Part shown: positions 24,815 through 36,263 of the stretch, piece by piece | Position numbering within the stretch: position 1 is the stretch's first letter | Layout of the letters: each line of letters begins with the position of its first letter | DNA from: Breviolum minutum Mf 1.05b.01 | Lineage: Eukaryota; Sar; Dinophyceae; Suessiales; Symbiodiniaceae | NCBI GenBank assembly: GCA_000507305.1 | Contig: DF240853.1 | Coordinates: 1 to 64,000, forward strand | Reading direction: 5' to 3' | Length of the DNA: 64,000 bases | Program-made: the position numbers and the translations under genes | The notes under the pieces: generated by a model | What the model was told of the DNA's origin: nothing | The model's database searches: none | Seen by the model: only the letters and a program-made list of their open reading frames with translations

Positions 24815-26769
24815 GTATGTAAACATTTACATTTACATAATATATATATAATGTAATATATATATATTATATATATATAATATTTGTTGTGTGTGTTTTT
24901 AGGATGTGGGGGTTGTGGATGTTTCTTTTTGAAAGTTTGACTTAATTTGTTTTGAGCGTGTTTTGATGGTTTTCAAGCAATGATTGGAAGAGGACTACTA
25001 TCTACTCACATTTGTGTATATTTTCTATACGCTGTTTTTTTTGATAAAAACTGGGGGGTGGTTCAAAAGTAGTTGGAGGAGTACACACGTTTCATTGCTT
25101 GATGCCACAGAGGGTATTTTTTTTTGGGGGGGGGGGGGTGCGGTATTTCAATTTTTTAGCCTCCAAAAATGCTGAAAGTTGGATGGTAGACACAGGCCGT
25201 ACTTCCAAACAAAAAAGATAAAAACAAACCAACAACGAAAAAGGACGGAAAAATAGTTCTTTGTTATCTCAAATATCAATGGTACCCCTCACAGCATCTG
25301 GGTTTTAAAGAAAGAGTTGCAGAATTTCAGAATATAAGGAAAACCCACACAGGAATGTCTTTTTTTTGGTGGGGGGGTGGAGAGTCCCGAATTCTTGGTT
25401 GACATTTACATGGAAGGCTTAGCCATGCTTAGCCTATGTGCAGCTTCCAATTTCCGAGTCGCAACCGGTTTCGTCGAATCATCCAACCCCATAGAATCGT
25501 TTCGAGGAGCATTTCCGCCAGGCGGACAAAAAAAAAGAACGGCCAACACTTTTCTAAGATGTAGCGGCAATCGAAAAATCGAGAAGTTTACCCTCCCGAA
25601 GTTGAACAGTTCGCCCATGAAAAATGATGGTTGGAAGTTGAAAGACGATCCTTTTCCGACTTTGGGTTTCGGTATATTTTCAGTTCGGCGAAGGGTTCGT
25701 TCCACTATTTCAGGGGGGGAAACTCTGCAGCAAAAAAAAGTTTTTGCCACCTGCAAAATGATGGCTCTTGGAAGACGAATTTGGAGGGTCGCAACTTTTC
25801 AGAGGGCAGGATGAGATGCCAGGATGGCTGGGGGAAGGATGGCATCCTTAGAAACGACCTTAGAAAAGACCAATACCAAGTTGAAGATCCTTAGCATTTT
25901 TGTTGGGGATGCGAAAAAAATGCACGCCCGAAAACATACTGCTAACATGGAACCCCTCAAAAGAGACTATTTCAATATAGGAGTTGCATTTTCCAAGCTT
26001 TTATTTGCAGGGGACATGTGATTTTTTCTGGGAGCATGTGTTTGGGATATCTGGGGGGATTTTTGCTGTTCAATTTCGGGTGTGTGTTTTCTGTTGGCTC
26101 GAAGCGCACGTGATTGGCTGAGGTTTATTGAAGGACATCTCACAGACTGACATTTTCCCCGAAGGAGGCGGGAAAAAAAATATCCACTCTCCAGGGTGGT
26201 CAGCTGGGCTGAAGAATCCATAGGTGGCATAAGCCACTGTGATGCTGAGAATTTCCACCTGCCATGTTGTTAACATTCAAATACATTTAAGTTGATGTTC
26301 TGGTGTCGGAAAGTCCATTATATAAGTGAAAAGATATGTTGTGGAATAATGTTGAAGTCATTCATGGACAAAGTTGCAAACAAAAAACTAGATGTGCACC
26401 TGTTTAACCCGATGCTTCTCCATGTTCAAGATAAAGTTGTTTTTTATGATACTTGTAACTTGTACTCGTAAAGAGGCAACTGCGGCAACCCTTCAAACCT
26501 TCAAATGTTCAACCAACATCACCAGATCTTTGGATGCTTGGAGAAAGGCACACTGTGTAACTAGACTCAGACGCCCCCAAATTTTCAGAGCCTGTACATT
26601 CATGGGATATATGTTTTGCCTGTCATTTCACCAACAAAAACATTTGAAAAAAAACAATTTGAATATATGTATACATATACGCTGATTTTCCACTTGAGTA
26701 TTGAACCGTTCCGTTCAAGTTCGGTATTTATATACAATTATGGAATCCTGAAAGCCGATAGCCGCCAAT

Positions 26770-26885
26770 CTAGGTGGTGGCCTTTTTCAAATATTTTTCA
26801 TCACCCCGAATCAAATTGGGAAATGATCCAAATTTGACTTAAGCATATTTTTCAATTGGGTGGGAAAAAAACAGCCACCAACTAG
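26770..26885. repeat. family-2 inverted-repeat element (MITE-like)
   Basis: Ends CTAGGTGGTGG and CCACCAACTAG are inverted. The interior carries the family core AAATGATCCAAATTTGACT. 116 bases. Confidence 0.75.
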
Positions 26886-27943
26886 CGGTTGAACCCCGAC
26901 TCACCAGGTGAAGACTTTGTTTGGGCTCCAAACCGAAAGGTTGGGAGATCCACGGGGTGTCAGGGCCAAGGAGTGCTGCATTTGTATATAGATGTTCCTT
27001 TATTTTTCTTCATTTTTTGATGTTTTTTCTTTTTAAAACTTTAAAAAAAAATATAACTTCAAAAGAACTTCGGGGGATCTAGGGGATTCTAGGGTTCAAG
27101 GATAAAAAAAACCCTAGAACAGAATCAATGATAAAGGGCCAGGCTGGGTCATGTTGGTTGGTACTGGTGGTGGTGGGGGAAATGATCCAATCTGACTATA
27201 TCTGACTCGTATTTGTTCCACCTAACTTGGCTTAACCAAGTTACCCACTGAGTTCCCAGGCTTTTGGCATGTACCAATATAATCCAATATATACTTTGAA
27301 CGTTCTTTTTGTGTACAGCCCACCATTTCTTTCAATGGTTGGTTTAAGAGTTTCAGCCGAAACTTGAAGTTTCTTTTGGTGTCCAAACTCATCATCAACC
27401 AAAAGAAAGTCTTGCTGATCTTTCATGCCAGCAATGTGGCTTTTTAGGCGCTTAGGCGACTTTATGAAAAGGAGCCTACACTCGATACGGTAGACATTGA
27501 CTTGTTTGGTTTTGCAGCCGGTCATTTTCCCACTGACCTTTTTGGGCCACTGCTTCTTTTTGTGGGCAAATTTTCTGGATGCTGCTGGCCCGAAAAACAA
27601 AAGTATAACATGATATACATATTTCAATCTGGCAGAAAGATTCATGGATTTCAACCAGGTGATCAACCACCCTAACTGTATGAATTGGGAAAAATTCCCC
27701 TCAATTCCACCAGGTTGTTCCGATACATTGCTGGGAATCATTACCCCCTTTGTTCCATCCAAATTTGAAACAAACCTTTTCGACGGAGCGAAATTTCAAG
27801 CTGGATTTAAATGACTACAACTAACAGAAAAAACCTCCCGACCTCACGTATTGAAAGAATTTCTAAAAGCAAAGTTGATTCAAGATATTGGGGAAGCAAC
27901 TCCAGAAAAGGCTTTTTTGGCGAGGGGTGAAGTGAATTGCTTA

Positions 27944-27957
27944 CAACAACGTCAACA

Positions 27958-27996
<39 letters not shown>

Positions 27997-28010
27997 GCGA
28001 CCACAACAAC
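27944..28010. repeat. CGACCA hexanucleotide repeat
   Basis: About seven tandem CGACCA-type units with slight drift at the edges. Confidence 0.85.
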
Positions 28011-29154
28011 ATTAACATCCCTTCTTTCACAACTTCACTCACTAAGCACCCCCCCTTCCTTTGGGCATTTTTGCCATGTTTGACAGGTGGAGCTCTCAAA
28101 GCTTCCAAGTCGAGGTTCGGTTCGGGTTCGGATCCAACCATTGATTAATGTTCAACCAGGAGGACAAGGGTCATGACTGGGGGAGCTAAGCAGCCAGGGG
28201 GGTAACCTGTTTCGTCAATTTCCCTACTCATTGGGGAGCTAAAGAGCCCCAGAATCTCCCAAATTACCCATTTTATTGGAGGGATAAAACATTTGTAAAG
28301 TTGCAAAGGTTGGTGACAACCTAAGGTTTGCGATCTTCTATGATTGTTGTTTACCCTCCCCACCCAACTCTTCAGGTGATCGAATTTCTAGATGGTCCAA
28401 AATCCCATCCAAAGTCACTGACCACAACCGGTGGTTCCACCGTTTGTCTGCCGGAAGAAAATCCTCTCTTTGTTGGTTGGCATGATTTTTTTCATTGGTA
28501 GATGATTATCAACACTGATGATTTCCTTGTTGGTTGGTTGTCCTCAAAATCATACCAACACTGGGATTTCAACTTCACCATAGTTAACCTGAGTTTTTGT
28601 GAGTTGCATTCACATTTTGATGCCACGTTCCAAATTTCACATGGACCAAAGAGAAGATGTCGTTCCCATTTGGCAAAACACGGGATAGATGTTGATCAGC
28701 TGTTTTGTCATGTTAAATTTTACAAACTCAGGGAAATCATGGATTATAGCAGTAACCTCGGGTGATTGTTTTCAGTTCCTCCCCCTTCCATGATCATCCA
28801 TTTTTCACCTGTCAGAATCGGCTCAAGAAAAATGGTAACCCTTGATATTGAACATGGAACCTCGAAACCATAAGTTAATTAATTAACCCGTACCATCCAT
28901 ACAACTGGCATACCTCCGTGCATGGCTCCTATGGGGAATGTTTTCAAGCAACTTTCCACCGGATGTCACATTTACATCCAAAGCTTTCCCAAGGTGGGAT
29001 ATGTTAGTTCCCAGGGGGGTAAGACTAAATATAGATACATCAACCAATTAACATCAACAATTCAAATAAGATCAACTAATAAAAAATCAACAAATAGATA
29101 GCAGCAAGTAATTAAGTAAGGGACATTTGTTTGGTTTCCTTCAACTTTGGGCAG

Positions 29155-29282
29155 GTGAAGCTTGGATCAAAGCCATCGTTCGTGGGGATAGCCCTTCGAT
29201 ACCCCTTCAGCCGACACAGGACGGGACCCAACGGAAATTAAAGGAGGTTGAACGGAAACCACGTGGGAAGCGCCGAAGATAG
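29155..29282 (+). CDS. terminal exon of an unrecognised plus-strand gene
   Basis: After a GGGCAG acceptor, the frame reads EAWIKAIVRGDSPSIPLQPT and on to a strongly basic tail KEVERKPRGKRRR, stopping at TAG 29280-29282. Forty-one codons are open with coding-like third positions. The basic tail would suit RNA or DNA contact or a nuclear signal. Upstream exons are uncertain (24730-24814 is the best candidate). Confidence 0.5.
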
Positions 29283-31159
29283 TGAGGTATACTATACCAG
29301 GTAGATGCGGTGACTGGTTTTGAGTTTGATTGGTATGGATTTTCTGTAAGATTCATGTAATTGATTCAAGGTAGAGTGACTTTGCAGGGAAGTATCAAGA
29401 AAACCGCCCACTATATCGAGCACAGTCAAGTGAGTACATGTTCAATCATCTTCAATTTTCACGAGGTGTGATAGTCACAGTGGGATACACGGTGATAGTG
29501 GTCCAAGTAAAAGGCTGAAAAGGAGAACTGTCAATTGTAATTAATTGCAATTTCTTCCCACTTTTCACAAGGGTCTTCAAGAAAAGAATTCATTGAAACC
29601 TGTTTTCACCCGACAATTTGATTTTGGGACCCAAGTAAAGTCACGAAGATTTGTTGATGATTTTCCTCATGTCTTTGGGCTGGTCTTTTGGTTCGTTGAA
29701 CGCCTTTCGTAATGTGTTTCGAAGATTTTTGAGGACAATTCCTTCAAGGGAACGACAAGGTCGAATCAACGAAAAGGGAGCCCAGCGGAGGTGTCAGGGA
29801 ATTGGGTTGAGAAACTCCGGAAAACCCCGAAAAACCACACTGGCGATGTCAAAAACTCTGGTTTTAATGATGGGATATATATATATATAAACTACCAACC
29901 TTCCCTCAAGTGGTGAGGGAGTGAATTTACCGGATTTCTTGTGGAACCATCAACAGTGAGGGATGGGTGATCCTAAGAAGCGATCCTTGTGGTTGACTGG
30001 AATCCTTGGTGAGTCAGGTTCCGCATCCCAAGATATAACTGACATAGCAATCATAGCACCTGAAACAATGGCATCCCGAAAAGGAATTCGTAATCTTCCA
30101 AGCATCAATTTTCAGGGGCGAACTGTTAGTTTTTGTTTTAAGGATGGTATTTGATTTTTCATTATGCCTAGATCAGGCAAAGATGGGTGTGTTTTATTTT
30201 CGAATTAGGTAACCACGTTGGTCCAAAGCCTCAAAGTTACTACGTAGATTGATATCATGGCCGGTCCACATATCTCCACCCCTGACGTCCTTTACAAAAG
30301 ATACAAGTTATAAATCACCTGCTGGTATTTTGATGAAGCCTTTTATGTGGACCATACTGACATACTGCCCTGAAAGAGTCGTCACAGGTGACTTGCTTGG
30401 TTCATAGGTGAACCACCAATGACTGTTTGTTGCCAAGTGTTTTGAACAAATATTCCCGTTCCACCCTGCTTTTAGATGCTTTTAAAACAAGCGAAACAAC
30501 TATGTGAAAATATCTTTATCCAGATGTTTTCAGAGGGTCCAAGTTGATTTGGATGTTCTTTTTGGGTTGAAGGCACGTGGTTGCAAAGTAGATTCAACTA
30601 AAGAAGTCATATGAAGACTTTGGGATGCATGCAACAGTAATTGCCAGATGTTTGCATTTTATTGAAAAGGAGAGAGAGCAGTAGAACGAATAGAGTGTAT
30701 TGATCTATATGGAATATACAGTATACATATGTATACATATATATATACACAGATAGATATTTATATATGTACACCAGGGTTTTTTGGAGTGCATGTTAGG
30801 AACCGAAGGAACCTTTGTTGGAACAACTTTAGAGATCCAAAACAAACAAAAAAGCGTTGAGAATTGGGTAAGTTTGCGACTGAAAGACCTTGAACACTTG
30901 GCCCTGCAGAGAAAGCTTGAATGGAGGGGGAGAAATTGTCAAACTGCTGTGGCCACACTTCCAAAGGAGCCTTCCAACTATTAATATATCCCTAAAAAAA
31001 GAAGAAGTTGCCAACTTCATCAACTTCGAGATTTGGTGTAAAGGAGGTGGTTAATAACCTCTAAAAACCTTAAGATCTCTTGTTTCTGTTTCAATTTGAT
31101 TTCTGTTTGTTCCGTTTGGACCAACATCTGGGGGAACTTTGACCCCCCCTCAATCTCAG
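29283..31159. other. no firm gene
   Basis: Contains a possible plus-strand open block at 29738-29870, open in two frames, and an AT-rich stretch at about 30715-30770. Nothing else is supported. Confidence 0.35.
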
Positions 31160-31292
31160 GCGGCCTGAGATTGTTGTTGGAAAAATTGCTGCCCTGTGAA
31201 GACCGCAGGGCAGTGAGTCCGGATCAGCCATTGAAGCGACCTCAGGGGTTGTGGTTGAATAGCGACAAAAAACAGGGCCTCGGTGTGGTGAG
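31160..31292 (+). CDS. internal exon with canonical splice sites, unrecognised gene
   Basis: The acceptor CAATCTCAG precedes 31160 and a perfect GTGAGT donor follows 31292. The open frame reads GLRLLLEKLLPCEDRRAVSP and on to QPLKRPQGLWLNSDKKQG. It has an amphipathic Leu-rich helix and then a basic part. No family was recognised. Exons on either side are not clear. Confidence 0.5.
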
Positions 31293-32002
31293 GTGAGTTG
31301 AAACGGTGTTTTTTTTGAAACCATAGGAATTTTCTGGTTGGGCAAAGCCATGGGAAGAAAGCCCATGGGGAAAGTCAAGTCAGGATTTGTTCCCAGCCTT
31401 GCTGTTGAGAGGTTTCAATCTTTTTAGATGAAGGTTGGATGAACGAAAAAAAGAAGAGCAATGTTTGGATGGAAATTGTTGTTTTGGAAAATCCATCGTT
31501 AATGAGGGCTTCCTCCTTGAATTTTTTGTGATGTTAATTTGTTTCAACATCTGAAAAAACGGGAGTTTAAACCATTACATAAAGTAATTGAACATGAGAT
31601 CCACACGTCACCAATTTCACATCGTCAAAGATGTTTTTTTTCGGGTTTTTCAAGGTGGGGCAGTCAGGCAGTCATCTTGGAGTCATCCCCAGAGGGTGAA
31701 GCCGCAATCGGATGCCATGCTGTTGATGGAATAAATCCTCCACCGGTTAAGGGAAAGGTAGTTGAAATCCCATTTATTTACCAGCGATTGTTTTACATAC
31801 CGAAATCGGTGGTTTGGTTTTCGAAATGGCCGGATTTCTGAAGCATCAACAGTAGGTCAAGAGAATCATCACAAAAAGACTTGAAAACTCAAAAAGTTGG
31901 ACACCTTAACACCTTCATACGAAAAAGATGTTGGAAGAAGGCACTTGCAGGTCACATTTACATCCAAGCTTTCGGAGTCAAAGTTGTTCACACAACGGAA
32001 AA

Positions 32003-32109
32003 CTCTGGTAAACTAAACATGGCAACGGAGAAAAAATGGACCATGAATGAAGATGTATTTCCTATTGAATATGGGGATATTCCAGCTAGCCATGTTAGTT
32101 TACCAGAGT
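32003..32109. repeat. family-1 related inverted-repeat element
   Basis: The left end ACTCTGGTAAACTAAACATG and the right end CATGTTAGTTTACCAGAGT are near-perfect inverted copies. The interior shares GAAGATGTATTTCCTATTGA with the copy near 2015-2103. Confidence 0.8.
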
Positions 32110-32595
32110 GTATTACAACTAAGATTCGAAACTCTTCGTTCGGAGTTGAGCCAAAGCTTTTTGGCTCTACTTTTCTTGGGGGAGAAGAAAAACATAAGTT
32201 GGAATTTGGAAGCATGTTTTTTTGGGCAACTATCTTCCAAGGAGTATGCCAATCATCCATGTTGGGATCAATTTTTTTTAGGTCGCGAGAAACATAACAT
32301 ACTGTACTTATGTAAGTCTTTTTCAAAGGTGGAAGGGTCTTTCAGACAGGATAGAGATTGTCTTCGAAATTGGAACTTCTATAGCCCAAAAATTGCCTTC
32401 TGGAAATGAAGGGTTTCCTCTTCCATATGTATATGTTGTTTTTGTTGCTGTTTTCAATTTTTCGGAGTTTATAGCAATAAAGACGATCATTTTTGATTGC
32501 TATCATTTGTTGGGCAAAAAAAAAACTCATGGGTGTTCTCAAGTTGCCAAGGGCGGCCTTTCAGACTTCAAAGACGCTTCGGTTTCTTCTACAAA

Positions 32596-35595
32596 ATGTC
32601 GTCTTACAACTCCTCACGCTTGCCTATGGAACAGCAGCGTTTGGCCAGTAGTTTTGCACCTGGGTCCCGGGGAACCCAGTTGACGGTTACTGGTTTGTTG
32701 TGGCTGGGAGGACTTGAAAAATTTCAGCCTTGTTGGTCAAGTTATCTTGTCGTTGTTAAGAATGACACTATGAATAATCTGAGATCATTTACAGCCTGGG
32801 ATTTACAACACACAAAAACCAGTAACCAGTGGAAAAAAAACGATGTTCAAAGGTACAGGTATTGGAGAAATAGTCAAATGGCTTTATTTTTTAACCAGCA
32901 AAAACACCAACAGTGCCTTTTGGCATCTTTTTGGCCAATCCAGGTGGTGATGTTTATTTGTTTAGGGTGCAACATCAGTTGCATGTTTGCCAAGATCATC
33001 CACGCATTGGGTGATTTGAAATGAAAGCATTTCACCCTAGCAATCCAAAACATCTCCCCATAAGGATTTGGTTTTCGGATTCCTATCCCAAAATCCTTAA
33101 GAAATAAGATTCTGCAAACCCCTTTCCTGGAACTCACTTGGGTTCTGAGGGTCAAAATCATAAGATGAACCCGGACAATTACCTTAGAAGCAGGGTGTTT
33201 GTTTGTTACAAAAAAATGATGGTGAAGAATCAACATGTCTTGCTGGTGTGTTTTTGTTCCATTTTTTACGTGTTTGTTTGCTCCAAGACGCATCAGCCAA
33301 AAATTTGTAGTTGGGACGAGCCAACAGAAAAATTGGAAATCACGGCACCTTTTAAGAGATCCCTTGGAAGTCTGAACATGTGTTGCTTGCATGGAAGACA
33401 GGATCAAAATTTAAGAGATTTCTCAAGGTTAGCGATATGAATTACTAGCTATATACCTAATCAGTTAGTCAGTTATATACCATCTAAGCTTATAACATCA
33501 AATAGATTTCGAACTGAACAACGTTTCTGTCACCTTTTTGTTGGGGAGGATTATTAGGTGCCTTTTTTTGGTTGGGGGGGTGGGATGGACAAACCCTGTT
33601 GGATGTTTTTCCATCAGCTTGTAGGTCCAATCAACCACGCATCTCGGTACCTCCGTAGGGGTGCCCGATGGGATGTGTTGAAGGGGTTGGATGGTCATCA
33701 AGCCCCATCCACCTCCAAATGGGGTGGGTTCTATATGACGTACATTCGGAGGGATTTCTATGGGAAAAAAATGGGAGAACGGCAGGATACATAACATATC
33801 TCGAGATGGTGCATTCGGACTTCGTGAGTCCTTCAAACACATTTGTTTGTATCAAGACTAGGTGGTGGTTTTGTACAATTCAGCACGCAAAAAAAGGGGA
33901 AGATTGCCATGTTTGGTCAACGAACATGTGAATCAGATGTGTTGAAATCATTCACGAATTGGAAGAGCGTTTTTTTGGTTGGTTTGATGAGTTGCTTCTT
34001 AAACTAGGTGGTGGTTTCAAATATTTTTTGTTTTCAACCCTATTTGGGGAAGATTCCCATGTTGACTATATAATCTTTTTCAAATGAGTTGAAACCACCA
34101 ACTCGTGAAGTGTTCGGCTTCAAGTCGTAGACGACTGCGCTGGTTCCCAATGCTGATGATGATGTTTTCATTATCGGACTCCACACTTTATCACAATTGT
34201 GACTCTATGCAAGTGTTTTTTTTTAGAAATTCACGCAACCGGGAATCCATCTCAATCAACCAGGAATCAGGAACCACCACAAAAGTAACAGCCTTGCGCC
34301 CTGAAAAAAGGGTAGGTTTGAAGACTAGCCAGTGTCCTCTTCATTTTTTCTTGGCAGGGATGAGGCTATGTTTCGTTTGAGAGGTTTATAAGACTACCCT
34401 TCAGATTTTGGGTGGTGTTTCAAACTCACCCCACTACACTGGTGATCAAAAAAACAACCCCGTTAACTGTTAACTTCTTCAATTGACCCTCCCGTGAAAC
34501 GCCCACGAAAAATGGATGGGTTTTCACGGGGTTTTTCCCTGCCAGCTACCAGGAAAGCTACTAAATGATGACCTTTTCGGACCCAGCAAAATCCCTAAAA
34601 GTCGTCGAATTTCTTCCCACCTGCCAGCTGTGGTTTCCCCCGGGTTATCCCGGAGGATATAAATGCCTCTGACTAAACGAATATAATATATAGCAACGGA
34701 AAATTTCCACCATTTTGATGGCGCGATCACACCAGGGAAATGGGTGGATTTTTTATGGCTATGTTAGTTTATGTTAGTTTACCGGAGGGTATATACACTG
34801 TAGTTCTCTAGATAAAACCGTAGGCCAATTGTAACTTCATGTTTTCAACCCAACCAGAATAATGTCGTATGAGTCATGTATTTATCCCAGCAATTGTTGA
34901 TTGAAATGTATTGGATGGATTTTCTCATTTCACCCTACAAGATTAGGCAAATGAGTAGAGTAGAGAATCCCGAAAAGGAAAAGACAACATTTTAAACCCC
35001 TTAGCTGCAGACCTATAAAAGCTGCGTGCTTTTACAGGGTTTCCAATGATTTGGTGAAATTTTTATGCCAAATGATTTTGAAGATGATTTTCCTTTTTCC
35101 GTTTGGTGGGATATGTTAATCCCCTGGAGGGTACCCATCCAGAGATGAACTTTAGGTAACAAAGTTACAACCGCATGCATCAAAGAGTTGCTTTATAGTT
35201 GAAGGGACTGGACCTGGAAAGTTGGAAAATGGCCAACGAAATACCTGGGTTTTTTTTTGACTTTAAAGATTTGCTATGTTTTTTTCTCGGAGAAAGAAAA
35301 AAATCAAATTCCAGCTGGTGGTTTCAAACATTTTTTATTTTCACCCCGAACCCTGGGGAAGATGAACCCATTCTTGTCTAATATTTTTCAGATGGGTTTG
35401 GGATCCGTTGTATACTTGTAGGTTCCGATTCCGTCCTTGGTTCGTTCGTTGTTGGGATCGCGTTACCAAGGCCTTCGACCAGTTTCCATGATTATGGCCG
35501 TGCTGAAGAGGTGGGAAAAAACCTCAGATTGGTCAGTTTGGCGGTCAGAATTTCCGGATCAAAAACCAGGGCCGGGGCCCGGCAGAAGCAAGTAA
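32596..35595 (+). CDS. unrecognised gene with first and last exons seen
   Basis: A candidate first exon starts at ATG 32596 (MSSYNSSRLPMEQQRLASSF, then APGSRGTQLT) with a GT donor at about 32683. A possible internal exon lies at about 34229-34275 or 34311 after a T-rich acceptor. The last exon, 35422-35595, follows TTGTAG and reads VPIPSLVRSLLGSRYQGLRP, then an Arg/Trp-rich middle and a PGPGPGRSK tail, ending at TAA 35593-35595. The 57 open codons to a stop make the last exon the best supported piece. Whether first and last exons belong together is inferred from order, strand and the next gene starting at 36264. No domain was recognised. Confidence 0.4.
34004..34103. repeat. family-2 inverted-repeat element (MITE-like)
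   Basis: Ends CTAGGTGGTGGTTTC and GAAACCACCAACT are perfect inverted copies except the last bases. 100 bases, T-rich interior with the GGGGAAGATTCCCAT core variant. Confidence 0.8.
34491..34531. repeat. hairpin
   Basis: CCCGTGAAA and TTTTCACGGG are inverted around a short loop. It lies in non-coding DNA and its role is unknown. Confidence 0.5.
35313..35400. repeat. family-2 element lacking its right end
   Basis: The left end AGCTGGTGGTTTC and an interior like the 62990-63087 copy are present, but the right terminal repeat is lost just before the exon acceptor at 35421. Confidence 0.55.
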
Positions 35596-36263
35596 TTATT
35601 CAGAGCCATATATTTTTATTAGATGCATTTGACAAAGACACCAGTTTTTTTGTTTTTGTTGGGCGGTGCATTTTGTTGTTGTAACAGTGGAAGATTACTT
35701 ATTACATTACGTTGTTGTAGTTTTGAGTGATGCAGTGATGTTGGATAGGTTTTGGAGGGCCTTGCAGTCAAATTATAGCTATAGTCGAGAACATCAGCGT
35801 GCAATATCATGATCTTGATGAAATGCCATAAGAATAGTTACTCAACAATATGCATACAAGATATGCACAATATAATATGGTTGTTTTGTTGGGATGATCC
35901 ATTTTGTATACCACTTTTTTGTGCACACCTTTGGATCATCTAAGATAAAAAGATGGATGTGTTTGTTTGTTATACACAAGTGTCAAACCCTTCCTTCAGT
36001 GTCAACATCCTTCAGTTGCAGTTTGTATCGACCGAAGGTTTGGACCGAAAGTTGATTTGATAAAATCTTCTGCAGATGCAAAAAAAGGGAAATAGCAACA
36101 GAAAAATTGACATACACATGTGGGTTTTAGGGAATGAGTGTGTGAATTTATATATGTCTTCGATTTTTCTATTATATTCACATAAAAATCATGGAATTGC
36201 ATGGTTGGTTGGAACCATCAAACTCCCACACTTTTTGTCGAAGTCGTTTCGTGGAAGCCAGCC

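Larger units (their letters stand above)
24815..29154 (+). other. mostly intronic or intergenic, weak exon candidates
   Basis: Possible plus-strand exons lie at about 25437-25590 (after GTGCAG; an SNFRVATGFVESSNPIESF frame, with a competing minus-strand frame), about 25800-25895, and about 28088-28145 (after TTGACAG; VELSKLPSRGSVRVRIQPL). A minus-strand ORF at 27241-27762 (173 codons) is the longest but contains a lysine-rich, stop-poor stretch with no recognised domain. A half element of family 1 lies near 28996-29021, and G runs occur at 25127-25139. Confidence 0.3.

Noticed and set aside
24838..24885. Palindromic TA-rich run as an origin or cruciform site
   Set aside because: Equivalent TA runs are common throughout the window; nothing specific marks this one.
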